NCBI RefSeq assembly: GCF_012516475.1
Contig: NZ_CP051217.1
Span: 1,302,001-1,366,000 of the forward strand
Direction: 5' to 3'
Length of the DNA: 64,000 nucleotides
Source of the DNA: Parasphingorhabdus halotolerans
GTDB taxonomy: Bacteria; Pseudomonadota; Alphaproteobacteria; Sphingomonadales; Sphingomonadaceae
Shown: piece by piece, positions 25,185 through 35,745 of the stretch
How the letters are laid out: every line of letters begins with the position of its first letter
How positions within the stretch are numbered: position 1 is the first letter of the stretch
The notes under the pieces: model-generated
The model's input: the letters and a program-made list of their open reading frames with translations, nothing else
The model's database searches: none
Told to the model about the DNA's origin: nothing
Made by a program: the position numbers and the translations under genes

Positions 25185-27536
25185 TTATCGACATCGTCTC
25201 ATGTTTTTCACCATCGGTTCAAATCGGTATTTCTTTGTAGTCTCGGGAAGCTTGAAGCGCTGCAGATAGCGTCGCATTATTCGTAGCGATTGCGATGTCA
25301 GATCGCACGCTTGGGCCGTCTTGCCCAATGAAGATGCCACACGTGCAGCTTCGTTCAAGCGAAAAGCGAAGTCCATGGAGTTTCCTTGATCCACCTCATC
25401 AACGTCCTCACTAATAAGTGCTGCGCGTAGCCCTTGTTCAAAATATTTCTCCGCGTCATTGTTTTGTTTCCGCGCCAATGCAACTTCTGCACGAAGCAAA
25501 GAAACGATACTCACCGATCGGTTTAAATCGTAGTCGAGCTCGTCGGATTTGCTCGCAACGACCAGCTCGCCGTACGCTGGCCCAATGATCCGTTCCGCTT
25601 GATCCTGCTGTCCAGACATTAAAAGCGTGCGGGCATAATTGGTCGCGATGGTTGCTAATAATCGCCGATCTTCCGGGTTTTCCCCGTAGAAATCGATGAG
25701 CGCCATTTGATCGCGATAGGCTTTTTCAAATTCTCGTAAAGCCAGATTAGTTTTCCCGTTAAAACTGTACAATCCCGCTTGGAGGTTTTGCAAATCATTC
25801 AAAGCTCTTTGAACTGGCAGTGTTTCACGTACTTGTTCGGGCGCTTTGTTAATTGCCTGAATTCCGCTTTTGATAGCTCGTTGTCCACCTGCCGCGTCAG
25901 AACCGCAACATGCCAGCCCATCTGCCAGAAAACGATAACTCTGTCCAAGAACAGCATAGCTTTCCGAGGAGGGCGTTCGGATTTCCTGAACCAGTGCTAT
26001 CGCTTTTTTGGCGTGTATTTGTGCTGTCTCGGTATCAACAAACGTAAGTAGTTTGTCGCGCGCCAGGTTTTTATGAACTTCGGCTAATGCAAGACGAACC
26101 TCATCATCAGGTTTTGCCTCGTAAATGCCTTCCAATAATTCTGCCGCGCGCTCATATAGCGCCAATCCTTTTTCCAGTTCACCAATATTACCGCTCGCCA
26201 ATGATCCGGTAACTTCAGCGAGGCGGGAATAGCCCCGGCCAGCAGCCAGTCGAATGTCCATCGAAGAGTCTGGTTCAGCCGCAAGCGCTTCAAGATATTT
26301 TTGCGCATTTTGCACTATCAACAAGCGCGCGGCGGTATTGCCCGGCACCATGCTGACCTCGTCAAAAACATCGAACATCATCGTGTTGGCAATATCGCGG
26401 GTGTCGGCAAATCGTTGTTCAGTTTCCGCCCGAGAAGCCTCGACCTGCCGATAGGCCAGTGTGACGATAATGAGTGAAAGCAGCACACCGATTATCAGAA
26501 TTGCGCCTGCACCCACAGCAAGTTTCTGCCTCTGGACAAATTTTTTGCCAATATAAAGCGGTGAACTGGCGAAGGCCGAGATCGGTTTGTTTTCGATAAA
26601 GTCCGAGATATCCCCGAGCATTGCAGTCGCGCCTTGATAGCGATCAGCGGAATTGATGCTGGCAGCTTTGTCAGCAATTGCCCGTAGTTCTGGCTCCCGA
26701 TTGCCCGCGATCAGCATATCAAAGAGTTTGCCGAGCGAATAGATATCCGTCAGGACATTGGCAGCGCCGTCATATTTCCGTTCTGGCGCAGCATATCCAG
26801 GTGTGAAACTAAGGCTGGATTGCTCGGTGGGATCATCCTCCTCAATGCCAACACGCGCGATCCCAAAATCAATAAGTTTTGGATAGCCGCCTTCTCCCAC
26901 GAGGATATTGGCAGGCGTTATATCTCGGTGAATGATCAGATGCTGATGCGCAAATTCAACCGCCTCACAAATTGAAACAAAGATTTTGAGTAGGTCATCT
27001 ACACTCGGATTGGCTGTTATCCGCCACTCGTCTAGCGGTTGGCCATCAACAAATTCCATTACAAAATAGGGCGCACCTTCATCCGTTTCACCACCGTCAA
27101 AAAGCCGGGCAATATGAGGGTGATTAAGATCCGCCAGAATTTGGCGCTCGCGACGAAACCGTTCAACAATCTCCGGGTTTATCAGTCGCTTCTTTATGAC
27201 CTTGATTGCAACGATTTGGTCAAAGTCGCTCGCCATACGCTCAGCAAGATAGACCGCCCCCATGCCACCGCGTCCCAATAGGTGTAATATCCGGTAAGCA
27301 CCGATGGTTTCCGGCTGCGGTTCATCCTCCTCGTCCAGCTCCGCAGCTCCGCCGGTTTTTAGCGATTGAAACGCCGTACGATCAACCAATAGCAGTTTTA
27401 GTGCCCGCAGCTTGACCAACTCGCTGGCTTCAGGAACGCCGGAAATAAAGTCCTCACGATCTTCCTGAGAGCGTTCCATCGCCAGCTCGAACAATTCCAT
27501 GGCGGCCAATTCAATCGATGAAAGTGTCTCCGTCAT
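25185..27536 (-). CDS. Membrane-bound serine/threonine protein kinase with extracytoplasmic TPR-like domain
   Basis: 783 aa. Residues ~80-320 form a Hanks-type kinase: Gly loop 'GRGGMGAVYLAE', Lys112 (AIKVIKK), catalytic loop HRDITPAN (203-210) and DFG (223-225), with 'GYAAPER' in the activation segment. The catalytic-loop Lys of Ser/Thr kinases (HRDLKP) is Thr here. One transmembrane helix spans ~339-361, followed by ~420 residues of helical repeats of TPR character, presumably periplasmic. It starts 3 bases after the ECF sigma stop, so the pair is cotranscribed. The likely role is to phosphorylate or otherwise control that sigma factor in response to an envelope signal; this is inference from known ECF/STK pairs. 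Confidence 0.9.
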   Translation of the reverse strand: MTETLSSIELAAMELFELAMERSQEDREDFISGVPEASELVKLRALKLLLVDRTAFQSLKTGGAAELDEEDEPQPETIGAYRILHLLGRGGMGAVYLAERMASDFDQIVAIKVIKKRLINPEIVERFRRERQILADLNHPHIARLFDGGETDEGAPYFVMEFVDGQPLDEWRITANPSVDDLLKIFVSICEAVEFAHQHLIIHRDITPANILVGEGGYPKLIDFGIARVGIEEDDPTEQSSLSFTPGYAAPERKYDGAANVLTDIYSLGKLFDMLIAGNREPELRAIADKAASINSADRYQGATAMLGDISDFIENKPISAFASSPLYIGKKFVQRQKLAVGAGAILIIGVLLSLIIVTLAYRQVEASRAETEQRFADTRDIANTMMFDVFDEVSMVPGNTAARLLIVQNAQKYLEALAAEPDSSMDIRLAAGRGYSRLAEVTGSLASGNIGELEKGLALYERAAELLEGIYEAKPDDEVRLALAEVHKNLARDKLLTFVDTETAQIHAKKAIALVQEIRTPSSESYAVLGQSYRFLADGLACCGSDAAGGQRAIKSGIQAINKAPEQVRETLPVQRALNDLQNLQAGLYSFNGKTNLALREFEKAYRDQMALIDFYGENPEDRRLLATIATNYARTLLMSGQQDQAERIIGPAYGELVVASKSDELDYDLNRSVSIVSLLRAEVALARKQNNDAEKYFEQGLRAALISEDVDEVDQGNSMDFAFRLNEAARVASSLGKTAQACDLTSQSLRIMRRYLQRFKLPETTKKYRFEPMVKNMRRCR

Positions 27537-27539
27537 GGT

Positions 27540-28058
27540 TCACTGTTGTAGGCGGTCATGTAACCACACCCTGGTTGACATCCATCTCCGCTTCACGGTC
27601 GCCTCGGAAACATCCAGCACAGTCGCAATATCACTTATCGACATTCCGCCAAAAAAACGCATTTCGACAATATCCGCTCGTTGCGCATCGATTTCGGTCA
27701 GTTCTTCCAGCAGCAGTTCAAGTGACAAGAGTTCAATCGGCCGGTCCCAAACCCCGATATTTGTTACCAGTGTGACCTTTGCATGTTCACGCTTATCGCT
27801 GTTCCGCTTCCGCGCCTGATCGACGAGCACCTGGCGCATGATGCGAGACGCCAGCGCCAGAATATGCGCTTTGCTCTGAAGCGCAATTGCCTTGAGATTG
27901 GAGAGTCGAATGACTGCTTCGTTAATCAAATCGCCGGTAGAAAGAGAGGAATTCTTCTCTCCCGCCAGCTTGGCGGCTGCAATTTTCTGCAATTCGTATT
28001 CAAGATCGACAAATAGTTGATTACCGGCCCCGCGATTTCCCGCCTGCCAACGCGCCAT
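27540..28058 (-). CDS. ECF-type RNA polymerase sigma factor paired with Ser/Thr kinase
   Basis: 172 aa from ATG 28058, with AAGGA 4 bases before it; TTG 28088 preceded by GGAG would add ten residues. The open frame goes further upstream but is not sigma-like. Region 2 is 'LINEAVIRLSNLK...HILALASRIMRQVLVDQARKR' and region 4 ends in a helix-turn-helix 'SISDIATVLDVSEATVKRRWMSTRVWLHDRL'. This is the TIGR02999-like ECF family, which commonly travels with Hanks kinases instead of a classic anti-sigma factor. Encoded directly upstream of the kinase and downstream of the autotransporter on the same strand; its regulon may include that autotransporter. Confidence 0.9.
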   Translation of the reverse strand: MARWQAGNRGAGNQLFVDLEYELQKIAAAKLAGEKNSSLSTGDLINEAVIRLSNLKAIALQSKAHILALASRIMRQVLVDQARKRNSDKREHAKVTLVTNIGVWDRPIELLSLELLLEELTEIDAQRADIVEMRFFGGMSISDIATVLDVSEATVKRRWMSTRVWLHDRLQQ

Positions 28059-29519
28059 CAATTCCTTGTGATTAATTGCCCCAGCCAAGTACCACTCCTC
28101 AACTGTGCAACTGATATTGCATTCGATAGGAAGTTGCCAGCAATTTGCATGGGTTCGCTCTTTAACGTCAGGAGGCTTGAAAAATAGAAGCGAGCCAATT
28201 GGCCGCGCAACTCTCGTCGCACGGCCTGTCCGGCTGGGTCGCTTACCCGGACAATTGAAATGTCTTTGTTCGCGGACATTCAGAAGCGGCAGTTTCTTCT
28301 CGCCATTTCCAATTTGCCGGACCGCGAACACGATCTTTTCCTCTGGTCTAGAATCTCCACCCGACGTTAACACTGCCCGAGGCGCTTTTTTCATCCTTGC
28401 TGATCAGGCTGCGGATATTGCCGCCGATGGTCCAGCCGCCGCCCAGTTCATATTCGCCGGAGACGGTGAACAGTCCGCTCGAATTGTTGACTCGGGGAGA
28501 GCGGATCGGGAAGGTGATACCCGGTGCACCATCCAGCGCCATGCCGACCTGCGTAAAATTATTGCTGCCGCCAACATATTGTGCACTGGCATCGAGACCG
28601 CCTTTTGTCCCCTGCCAGTTGGCAAAGACACCGCCGCCAAAGCGGGTTAGCTTGTCGGAGCCGCCATTGCTCGAAAGGTTGAGGCTTTGGGCACCATTTT
28701 CGGAAAAGCGACCCAAATCAGCACTGGCATGATGGATCGAGACGACAGGTCCCATCGACCAGCCTGGACCGGATTCGATGCCGTACCGCAGTTCGCCTTC
28801 GATGGCGAACGTCGTCACGTTGACATTGGACGTGGCAGCCCGCGAAAGTCGGTTAACCTGAATGGCGCGCATTACATCGGAACTGATATCGGAATAGCTG
28901 ATCGCAGCGGTTGCGGTAACGCCTTTGCCGCCCGAACCATATCGGCCATAAGCACCCAGATGCCAGCCATCGCTGTCGGCGCGGCTATTGCGCGCAGTGA
29001 TTTCCAGATCGCTATTAATATAGCCAACCGATGCACCAAAGGCCCAGGCGTTGTCTTTGCCGCGATAATCAATGCCAATATCAAAGCCATAATCATCCTG
29101 ACTGACGGCGGCGGCATTGCCGTCACCATCGACGTTGCCCGTGCGGCCGTTGATCCCGCCCCAGATACCCCAGCCATCGCGGAAGGATTCGTGGCTGCGC
29201 GCAACGAGCCGGTCCGTTCGGACCATCCCTGCGTCCAGCGTATCGGCCAGAAGCGTCGGATAGATCTCGCCTGACGACGTATCGAAAGCCTGCAATGCCT
29301 GAGGAACGGTGGTGAACAGAACATTCATGTAGACCGTGTTTGAATCACTGCCCGCTGTCCGGTCGAATCCGTCCAAGCCTCGCGCTGCGCTCGTCTGGTT
29401 AAATGTCCGCGCCACGGTTGGGAACAAGGGTCCTGCTGGCGGCGTTACGACCACCGGCGGAGGCGTGGGCGTCGGGGTAGGTGTCGGCACCGGTGTGGGG
29501 GTCGGGGTCGGAGTCGGCG

Positions 29520-29622
29520 TTGGAGGAGGAGGAGGCGGTGGCGGTGGAGGAGGAGGAGGAGGTGGTGGAGGAGGCGGTGGAGGAGGAGGAGGTGGTGGTG
29601 GAGGTGGAGGTGGAGGTGGCGC
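29520..29622 (-). repeat. Poly-proline coding low-complexity tract
   Basis: About 100 bases made of GGN codons on the plus strand (CCN on the coding strand) encode ~33 consecutive prolines, preceded and followed by Thr-Pro repeats (to ~29465). It separates the passenger from the beta-barrel linker of the autotransporter. Such tracts slip readily, so copy number may vary. Confidence 0.9.
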
Positions 29623-29958
29623 GTTATTGGGGGTCAGCGTTAATTGCACATCATTGCCGTCACCTGCTGCATAGGTCACGGTAGGGGTGAGAAAGGCGAG
29701 CTCATTGGTGATATTGCCAAAAATTCCCATCACTGCGTCCATCGCGTCATTATCGATGATGATATAGTTGAACGGATCGGTTCCCATGAAGCCGCCGCCA
29801 ATCATGTCGAGCACCGACAATCTCGCGCCGCCCAGCGTTACCGAACCGAACACGATGACCCTGTCGCTATTGCCCTGATCGTCGACTTCAACCTCAAATA
29901 TGCTGCTCGCGTCGAATGTCAGATCGCCGTTGATCGTCAGCGTGCCGATATTCTGGCC

Positions 29959-30351
29959 AGCGGCAAAGGGGCTGTTGTCGCCACCCTGGATCAAGGTGCT
30001 GATTGGAACATTCACAGCGCCCGGGATTGAAGTCCCATCAACAAGGGCGATATTCTCCCCACCCAATATGAAGCCCTCGAATGGCGCGTTTTCACCGCCA
30101 CTGATCATTTCGGCATAAGGCGTGTTTTCACCGCCTGCGATTATTTCTGCGTGGGGCGTGTTTTCACCACCCATGATTAACTCGGCATGGGGACTATTTT
30201 CTCCGCCAGCGATCATATTCCCAGATAGGTTGCCATGCGCAATATTGTCGCCGCCCGTGATCATATTGCCAGCATTGACCCGGTGCGGGGAGTTCTCACC
30301 GCCGGTGATCATCCCTCCCGCTGCCCGCTGCGCTTCTGCAAGCATTCCGCC
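29959..30351 (-). repeat. Tandem GGEN/GGDN peptide repeats in autotransporter
   Basis: About ten imperfect copies of an 11-20 residue unit with core M/L-I-x-GGEN-S/T/A-P-H/Y/F-A-E are encoded, for example 'MIAGGENSPHAEL', 'IMGGENTPHAEI', 'IAGGENTPYAEM'. The middle copies are nearly regular at 11 residues. No metal- or sugar-binding repeat family is recognised. Confidence 0.85.
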
Positions 30352-33300
30352 GCTCAGTTTTGGCGGGAGCGGAAGGGGTGCAGGCACAGGAGCACTCGCT
30401 ATCGGCGCAGTCGGAGCCGACACGCCAGCAACAGGAACTGCTGAAACCGGAGTTGCATGCACTGCCGCTGTTTGTGTTGGAGCAGACCCGCTCCCAGCGC
30501 CCGGAGCCAGCGTCCCGCCAGTGAGCGTGACCGCACCAACCGAACCGGAGCCACCCAGGCGTCCGCCGGATTGAACATTCAGGTTCAGCCCGGCATAAGT
30601 ACCGTTCACCGCCAAAGTACCGCCGCTGATCAGGCCATTGGTCGGGAAGGTCATATTGCCCGCGCCCGCCAGCGCCCATAGCCCGGCACCGCGTTTTTCA
30701 AAGCGTTCGAAATTGGCGAGCGCATTATTGTCATGATTGAAGATCGCGCTGGTCCCCGCCGCGCCGTCGAGCGCGAACAGATCATCGCCATCGCCGGCGT
30801 CAATTGTGCCGGTGATTGCATAGGTCGACAGCAGGATTACGCTGTCATTTCCGGTACCCAGTTCAATTGCCACATCTGTGGCATTGCTGCGTGCAACCTC
30901 GCCAGCAATCGTTACCGTCGTGTTGACAATACCGGGTGTTCCACCTGTATCGCCTTCGCCAATTACTTCGTACTGCGAGGAAAAAACGCGGGCGCCTTGC
31001 GAAATTAAGATATTGGCATTGCCGACGCTGTTCTGGGTTGCTGTCAGGTAAATCGCTGAAGCGTCGGTGCCGCTCGTGCTGATTGACCCATCAACAGTGA
31101 TTTGACTGGTTGTGGTTGAGCCGCCTCCGAGACTGACAAAAATCCCGTGCGACTGGCTTCCCGAAGTGGTTATCTGCCCAGTGCTGGTGAGCATTACCTG
31201 TCCTCCGGTTGCCCCCGCCGCACCGTCCTCGATCAGTGAAATGCCGGCTGCCAAATCCCCGCTCGTTATGATCGTTCCAGCAGAGCTGATGCGATTGTCA
31301 TTTCCCCGCGTCACGACAGCTGACACCCGATTGCCGTCGGTCGTTACGCTACCGGTTTCGCCGATGGTGGTGGAAAAATTGTCGGCCAGCGCGACCACAG
31401 ATGCCCCATTTCCATTGGCATCAAAGAAATTGCCATTGGTTATAATCGTGCCGTCAACCTGAATTGTCCCATTGTCACTCTGCACAAAGATCGCGCCCGC
31501 ACCGACATTAGATGTAACCGTGCCGGGTTGACGAATCATCACAGTGGAACCCGTAGGCGACATATTGGAAGAACCGGCGAGGATGGCGGCGGCATTCCCA
31601 GTTACTGTACCTGCAATATCTATTGAGCCGCCTTCAATATGAATGACGCGGTTGTCCATCGTGGTGCCCAAAATCTGGCTTCCGGTTCCGGTCACCACGG
31701 TCGCATTCGCGCCCAGGAATATGTGCGGCACAATCGCATCGGGCCGGACATCAACGGAAACACCACTGGGCAAGCTGGTGATCACCTGACCGGCATCAAA
31801 AATGCCCACCGTGTCGGTTCCGGTACAAGTGACACTCTCATTCGCCACGGGAGTATTGTTGGTACAGCCGTTCGTTGGAGGATTGTTATTCGGCGTCAGC
31901 GTGACCACCACGTCGTTGCCGTCGCCGCCCGCATAGTTGACGCTGGGTGTCAGGAAAGCAAGCTGGTTCGTCACGCTACCAAACACGCCGTTAATTGCAT
32001 CGGCCGCGTCATTGTCGATGATCGTATAGACAAACGGATTGCTGCCGCCAAAACTTCCGCCATTCATGTCGAGCACGCTCAGCCCCGCACCGCCCAGATT
32101 GACCAACCCGTTGACGATGATCCGGTCACTCAGCCCCTGGTCATTGACCTCGATCTCCAGCGTCGAGGTGCCATCAAAGGTCAGGTCGCCATTAAACGTC
32201 ATCGTACCGATGCTGTTGCCGGGGGCCAGCGTAGCGCCGGTCAGGGTTGCCGCACCGACGCTGCCGGTGCCGCCCAGCCGCGCACCCGCATTTACCTGCA
32301 GGCTAAGCCCCGCATAAATGCCATTGACGAAGAGCGAACCACCGCTGATCAAACCGTCGGTCGGGAAGGTCATGTTGCCCGCCCCCGCCAGCGTCCAGCT
32401 ACCCGCGCCGCGCTTTTCAAACCGTTCGAAGCCGGACAACGGGATGGTATCATGATTGAAAGTCGCACTGGTACCCGCCGCGCCATCGAGTGCAAACAGA
32501 TCATCCCCGTCGCCCCCGTCAATTGTGCCGGTAAGGCTCCCGCCAGCGGTCATTATGAAGGAGTCGCTTCCGGTTCCGAGTGCGACGTCGCCTGTGATTG
32601 CACCCTGATTGGCGAGGATGTCATTCCCGCCGCCTAACGCAATATCGCCGATAATCGTACCAGTAGCCAAGTTACGCACAGCATCCGCAACGGCGGTTGT
32701 TTCGTCCCCCTGATTGCGACACCGCCGACAGCGAGGCTTTCAATCCGACCGGAATTGCGCAAGCCTTCATTGCTGGCCGCAGCGCCGAGCGAGCCACCGG
32801 AGCCTTGCACGATGGCTATTGCGTTCACCGCGCCCGTGATTGTGCCACTGTTGTCCAGCGTATCAAAGCCACTGGCTGACAAGACTCCCGTCGCGCCTGC
32901 GCCGGTTGCGGAAATTACGCCGCTGTTCGACATGGATACGGTGCCGCTCTGTCCATTCCCTCCACTACCGATCACCACACCGTTGGAATCCTGACCGCTG
33001 GCAGTGACGGTACCGTCAACATCAACAGACAGACTGTTCGAAGCTTCGAACATCAGCACGGTAGAGCTATCGCCGGTGGTCGAAACATTACCTTCGACGC
33101 TCGCCACCACCGTGTCGGCCTTCAGTACGATGGCATTGCCAACCCCCATCGTGATGTCGCCGTCGCTGGACACCGCAATTTGGCTGAGTTCGCTATTGTC
33201 CGGATTGCCGCTGTCGGCCTCCAGATTGATGTTGATGCCAGCCGAGTCGAGCTGCGTGCTGTTGGCAAAATTGATATTGCCGCTGTTGGTAAGCGCAGCA

Positions 33301-35123
33301 GCGGCGGTTTGCGAATTAAGCGCCAGCACCGCGATCCCGGTTCCGTCGGCTGCGCCAGTGATGTTACCGCTGTTGATTCCGGCCACAATGTTTACGGCGG
33401 AGGCCCCGGCGTCGATTGAGATGCTGCCGATCCCGCCGCCAACTGAACCACCTAGCGTGATGTCGCCGCTATTGGTCAAGTTGAAGTTGCTTCCCTTATC
33501 GGTCAGAATTTCGTTGAAAATCGCAACGCCATTTTCACCGTTTATGATGATGTCGCCGCTATTATTCAGCCTGACATTCTCGCCGTGCATGACGATGCCG
33601 TCGAAATTGTCGGCGTTAATCGTGATCATGCCTTCGTTGGTAATGTCTATCATATCGGCGGCAGTGAAAATCCCGATACCAGCGCCGAGAATGATGTTGC
33701 CACTGTTGAACAAAGTCAGATCGCTGTTGCCGTCCGCTCCCCCGGCGCTGGCATCGACGAAATCAAAAGTTGCGCTTATCCCCCGGGAGAGCGCGCCGAC
33801 GGAAGAAGCAAAATTAAAATTCCCGCTATTCGTCACATTCGCGGTGACATTGTCTTCTGCCGTGGCGAAAACCGAGATGCCGGTCGCGGCCATTGCGTCA
33901 AATGTCATGTCGCCGCTGTTAGTCACGGTGTAATTATAGGTGCCGCCCGCTGGTGCGCCAAAGCTGGATATCCCCAGGCCGCGCAGGTTGAAACCGCTGC
34001 CGGTGATATCACCCGTGTTGACGAGCGAGGATGCCGCATTCTGCGCCCCGTTCAGGCTGAATATGCCAGTGATCGCACCGGTCGAGGTGATGTCTATAGC
34101 GGCGCTATTGTCGATATTCATATTGACCGCTGTGCCGCTGCTCTGCGCAAATATGCCATAACCAAACAGGCTGTCGATATTGAGCGCGCCATCATTGTCG
34201 ATGACCATGGTGGAGGCTGCACTGCCATTATTGGTCGTGACGCCTGTGATGCCATTGGTATAGGGTCCCGTGGCGGTCAAAGTGCCGCTGTTTGTGATCG
34301 CCGTTGCGGATGCATTGCCAAATGCAGTGGTAACAATCGCCGAGGCAAATCCATTGGGAACAGCATCGAGAGTGTCGGCGCCAGGCGAGACGCTGATGGC
34401 ACCGCTATTGTTGACGGTCAGATTGCCGCCAAGCTGGTGAAAGCCGAAAATGCCCGCTGTAATCCGGTCACGCTCTCCCGTCCCGCCCGACATTGCCGAT
34501 AGGGTGCCGCTATTGGCAATCAGGATATTGCCGGTGCTGTTTTCCGAACGTCCTTGCAATGCAATTGCACTATCGCCGTCGGCAAAGGCAGTAATATTGC
34601 CGCGATTGGTTATGTCGAGATTACCGGCACCGCCCTGAACCACAGCCTCAATACCAAGGCCAAAGCTGTCTCGTCCATCGGCAGTAATGTTTGCACCGGT
34701 ATTGATATTCAGATCAAATCCGTTGCCGATGACTGCGATCAGCGCCTGCGCAAAGCCGCCAATGTTCGGGTCGTCAAAAACATCAATCACCGTGCCATCG
34801 GCGATATTGATTGTGATATCCTGGTCATCCTTGATCACGCCAATCGCGAAATAGCCATTGGGAGCGATGGGTCCGGTCGGATTGATGTTGAGCGTGCCAA
34901 AACCGGGTTCGCCCGGTCCGGTTGTAATCCCGCCTGAGAGATCGCCGGAGCAATCAGCAACGCCGGCAACAATCGGACAATTACCGCTGACGCCCGGCAC
35001 CGTCTGCTGCGCCGCAGCCGGACTGGCTGCGAACATGAAGGCCGTGGCCATGGCGGCGATGCTAGCTGAATTGTTGAAGGAAGATACGGCTGAACGCCCG
35101 GCAGAACGGAATGGTATAATCAT

Positions 35124-35441
35124 GTTTTCCCCCACAGGTAAAAACCCAGCATTCTCGCGACCTCATTAAGCAAGGCGCAAAAATCGGAGAAAGTAGATCA
35201 ATTTATCGAAAAAAATTGTACCGAGGCAGAAGCCTTGCTCTGATTGAGGCAGTAATATTCTCTAAATTAGACGTAGCCACTCATTCGGATGACTGCTTTC
35301 CCGATAAATTTTTTGAAAGGCAGACAGTCAGGAATCCACCCAATAATAGCCATTGGTTATCAAACAATCACGGCGACAGGTGTAATTACCCCTATATAAA
35401 GCGACCTGCATTACCATTGTGCGGCCTACGCACCGATCATC
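35124..35441. promoter_or_regulatory. AT-rich region upstream of the autotransporter
   Basis: About 320 bases without a convincing gene. It is markedly more AT-rich than the flanks and holds the leader and promoter of the autotransporter gene on the minus strand. No exact -35/-10 pair could be fixed by eye. A plus-strand frame (35216-35653) crossing it reads through a terminator and the small minus-strand gene, and looks non-coding. Confidence 0.45.
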
Positions 35442-35475
35442 AAAAAAAGCCCCCGCCGATATTGTCAGCGGAGGC
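35442..35475 (-). terminator. Rho-independent terminator
   Basis: On the minus strand GCCTCCGC (35475-35468) pairs with GCGGGGGC (35456-35449, one G-T pair), followed by TTTTTTT (35448-35442). It ends the transcript of the small ORF at 35498-35713. Confidence 0.85.
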
Positions 35476-35497
35476 TTCGAAACTTATGCGGACTCAA

Positions 35498-35713
35498 TCA
35501 CTCCGATGCGGAGCCCTCTGCGACAACTTCTTGAACTCCAACTTCTGGAACGGCCATGACAGGCTTAACCACCGGCGCTGCGGCAATCTGCACGGGAACA
35601 TCTTCCTTGGTGCGGGACATCGACTTCGGTTTACCGGAACTCGCGAGGGATGAGATGCTATTGCCCGCAACTATCGAACGCTTTCCCAAAGGATGGCGGT
35701 GCTTGCTACCCAA
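35498..35713 (-). CDS. Small hypothetical protein
   Basis: A frame of up to 71 aa ending 22 bases before a clear terminator, which argues that a transcript is made. The only ATG is at 35620, giving 40 aa; TTG 35713 would give 71 aa. The sequence is basic at the N-terminus and Val/Pro/Ala/Glu-rich at the C-terminus, with no membrane segment or known motif. It is divergent from the oxidoreductase gene at 35746. It may be a small DNA- or protein-binding tail, or only a non-coding transcript. Confidence 0.4.
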   Translation of the reverse strand: MGSKHRHPLGKRSIVAGNSISSLASSGKPKSMSRTKEDVPVQIAAAPVVKPVMAVPEVGVQEVVAEGSASE

Positions 35714-35745
35714 AATGCTACTTGTGAACTTGTCAGCGACGCATA

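Larger units (their letters stand above)
28348..35123 (-). pseudogene. Giant autotransporter adhesin (~2,260 aa), single-base frameshift
   Basis: The ATG at 35123 has a GGGGGAA ribosome site; a signal peptide ends near 'AASPAAAQQ'. The passenger is a long beta-helix of short 'NSGNI/NSGTI' repeats, then two similar passenger-associated transport repeat blocks (APG-x-x-IGT), a Gly-Gly-Glu-Asn repeat insertion, a poly-Pro linker (~33 Pro) and a C-terminal autotransporter beta-barrel ending in Trp-Arg-Phe. The frame breaks at a G5 run (CCCCC 32706-32710, plus strand): adding one G rejoins 'AIRG' to 'DETTAVADAVRN' and restores one protein. Type V secretion would export it to the cell surface. The break resembles four others in the window. 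Confidence 0.9.

Noticed and set aside
29336..29674. Plus-strand frame encoding a poly-Gly protein
   Set aside because: It is the antisense of the poly-Pro linker of the autotransporter.
31639..34502. Several long plus-strand frames (31639-32637, 33004-33933, 33585-34502)
   Set aside because: All are antisense to the repetitive autotransporter passenger and show no domain or start signal.
35216..35653. 145-aa plus-strand frame
   Set aside because: Runs through a terminator and the antisense of a small gene, with no codon bias or family.
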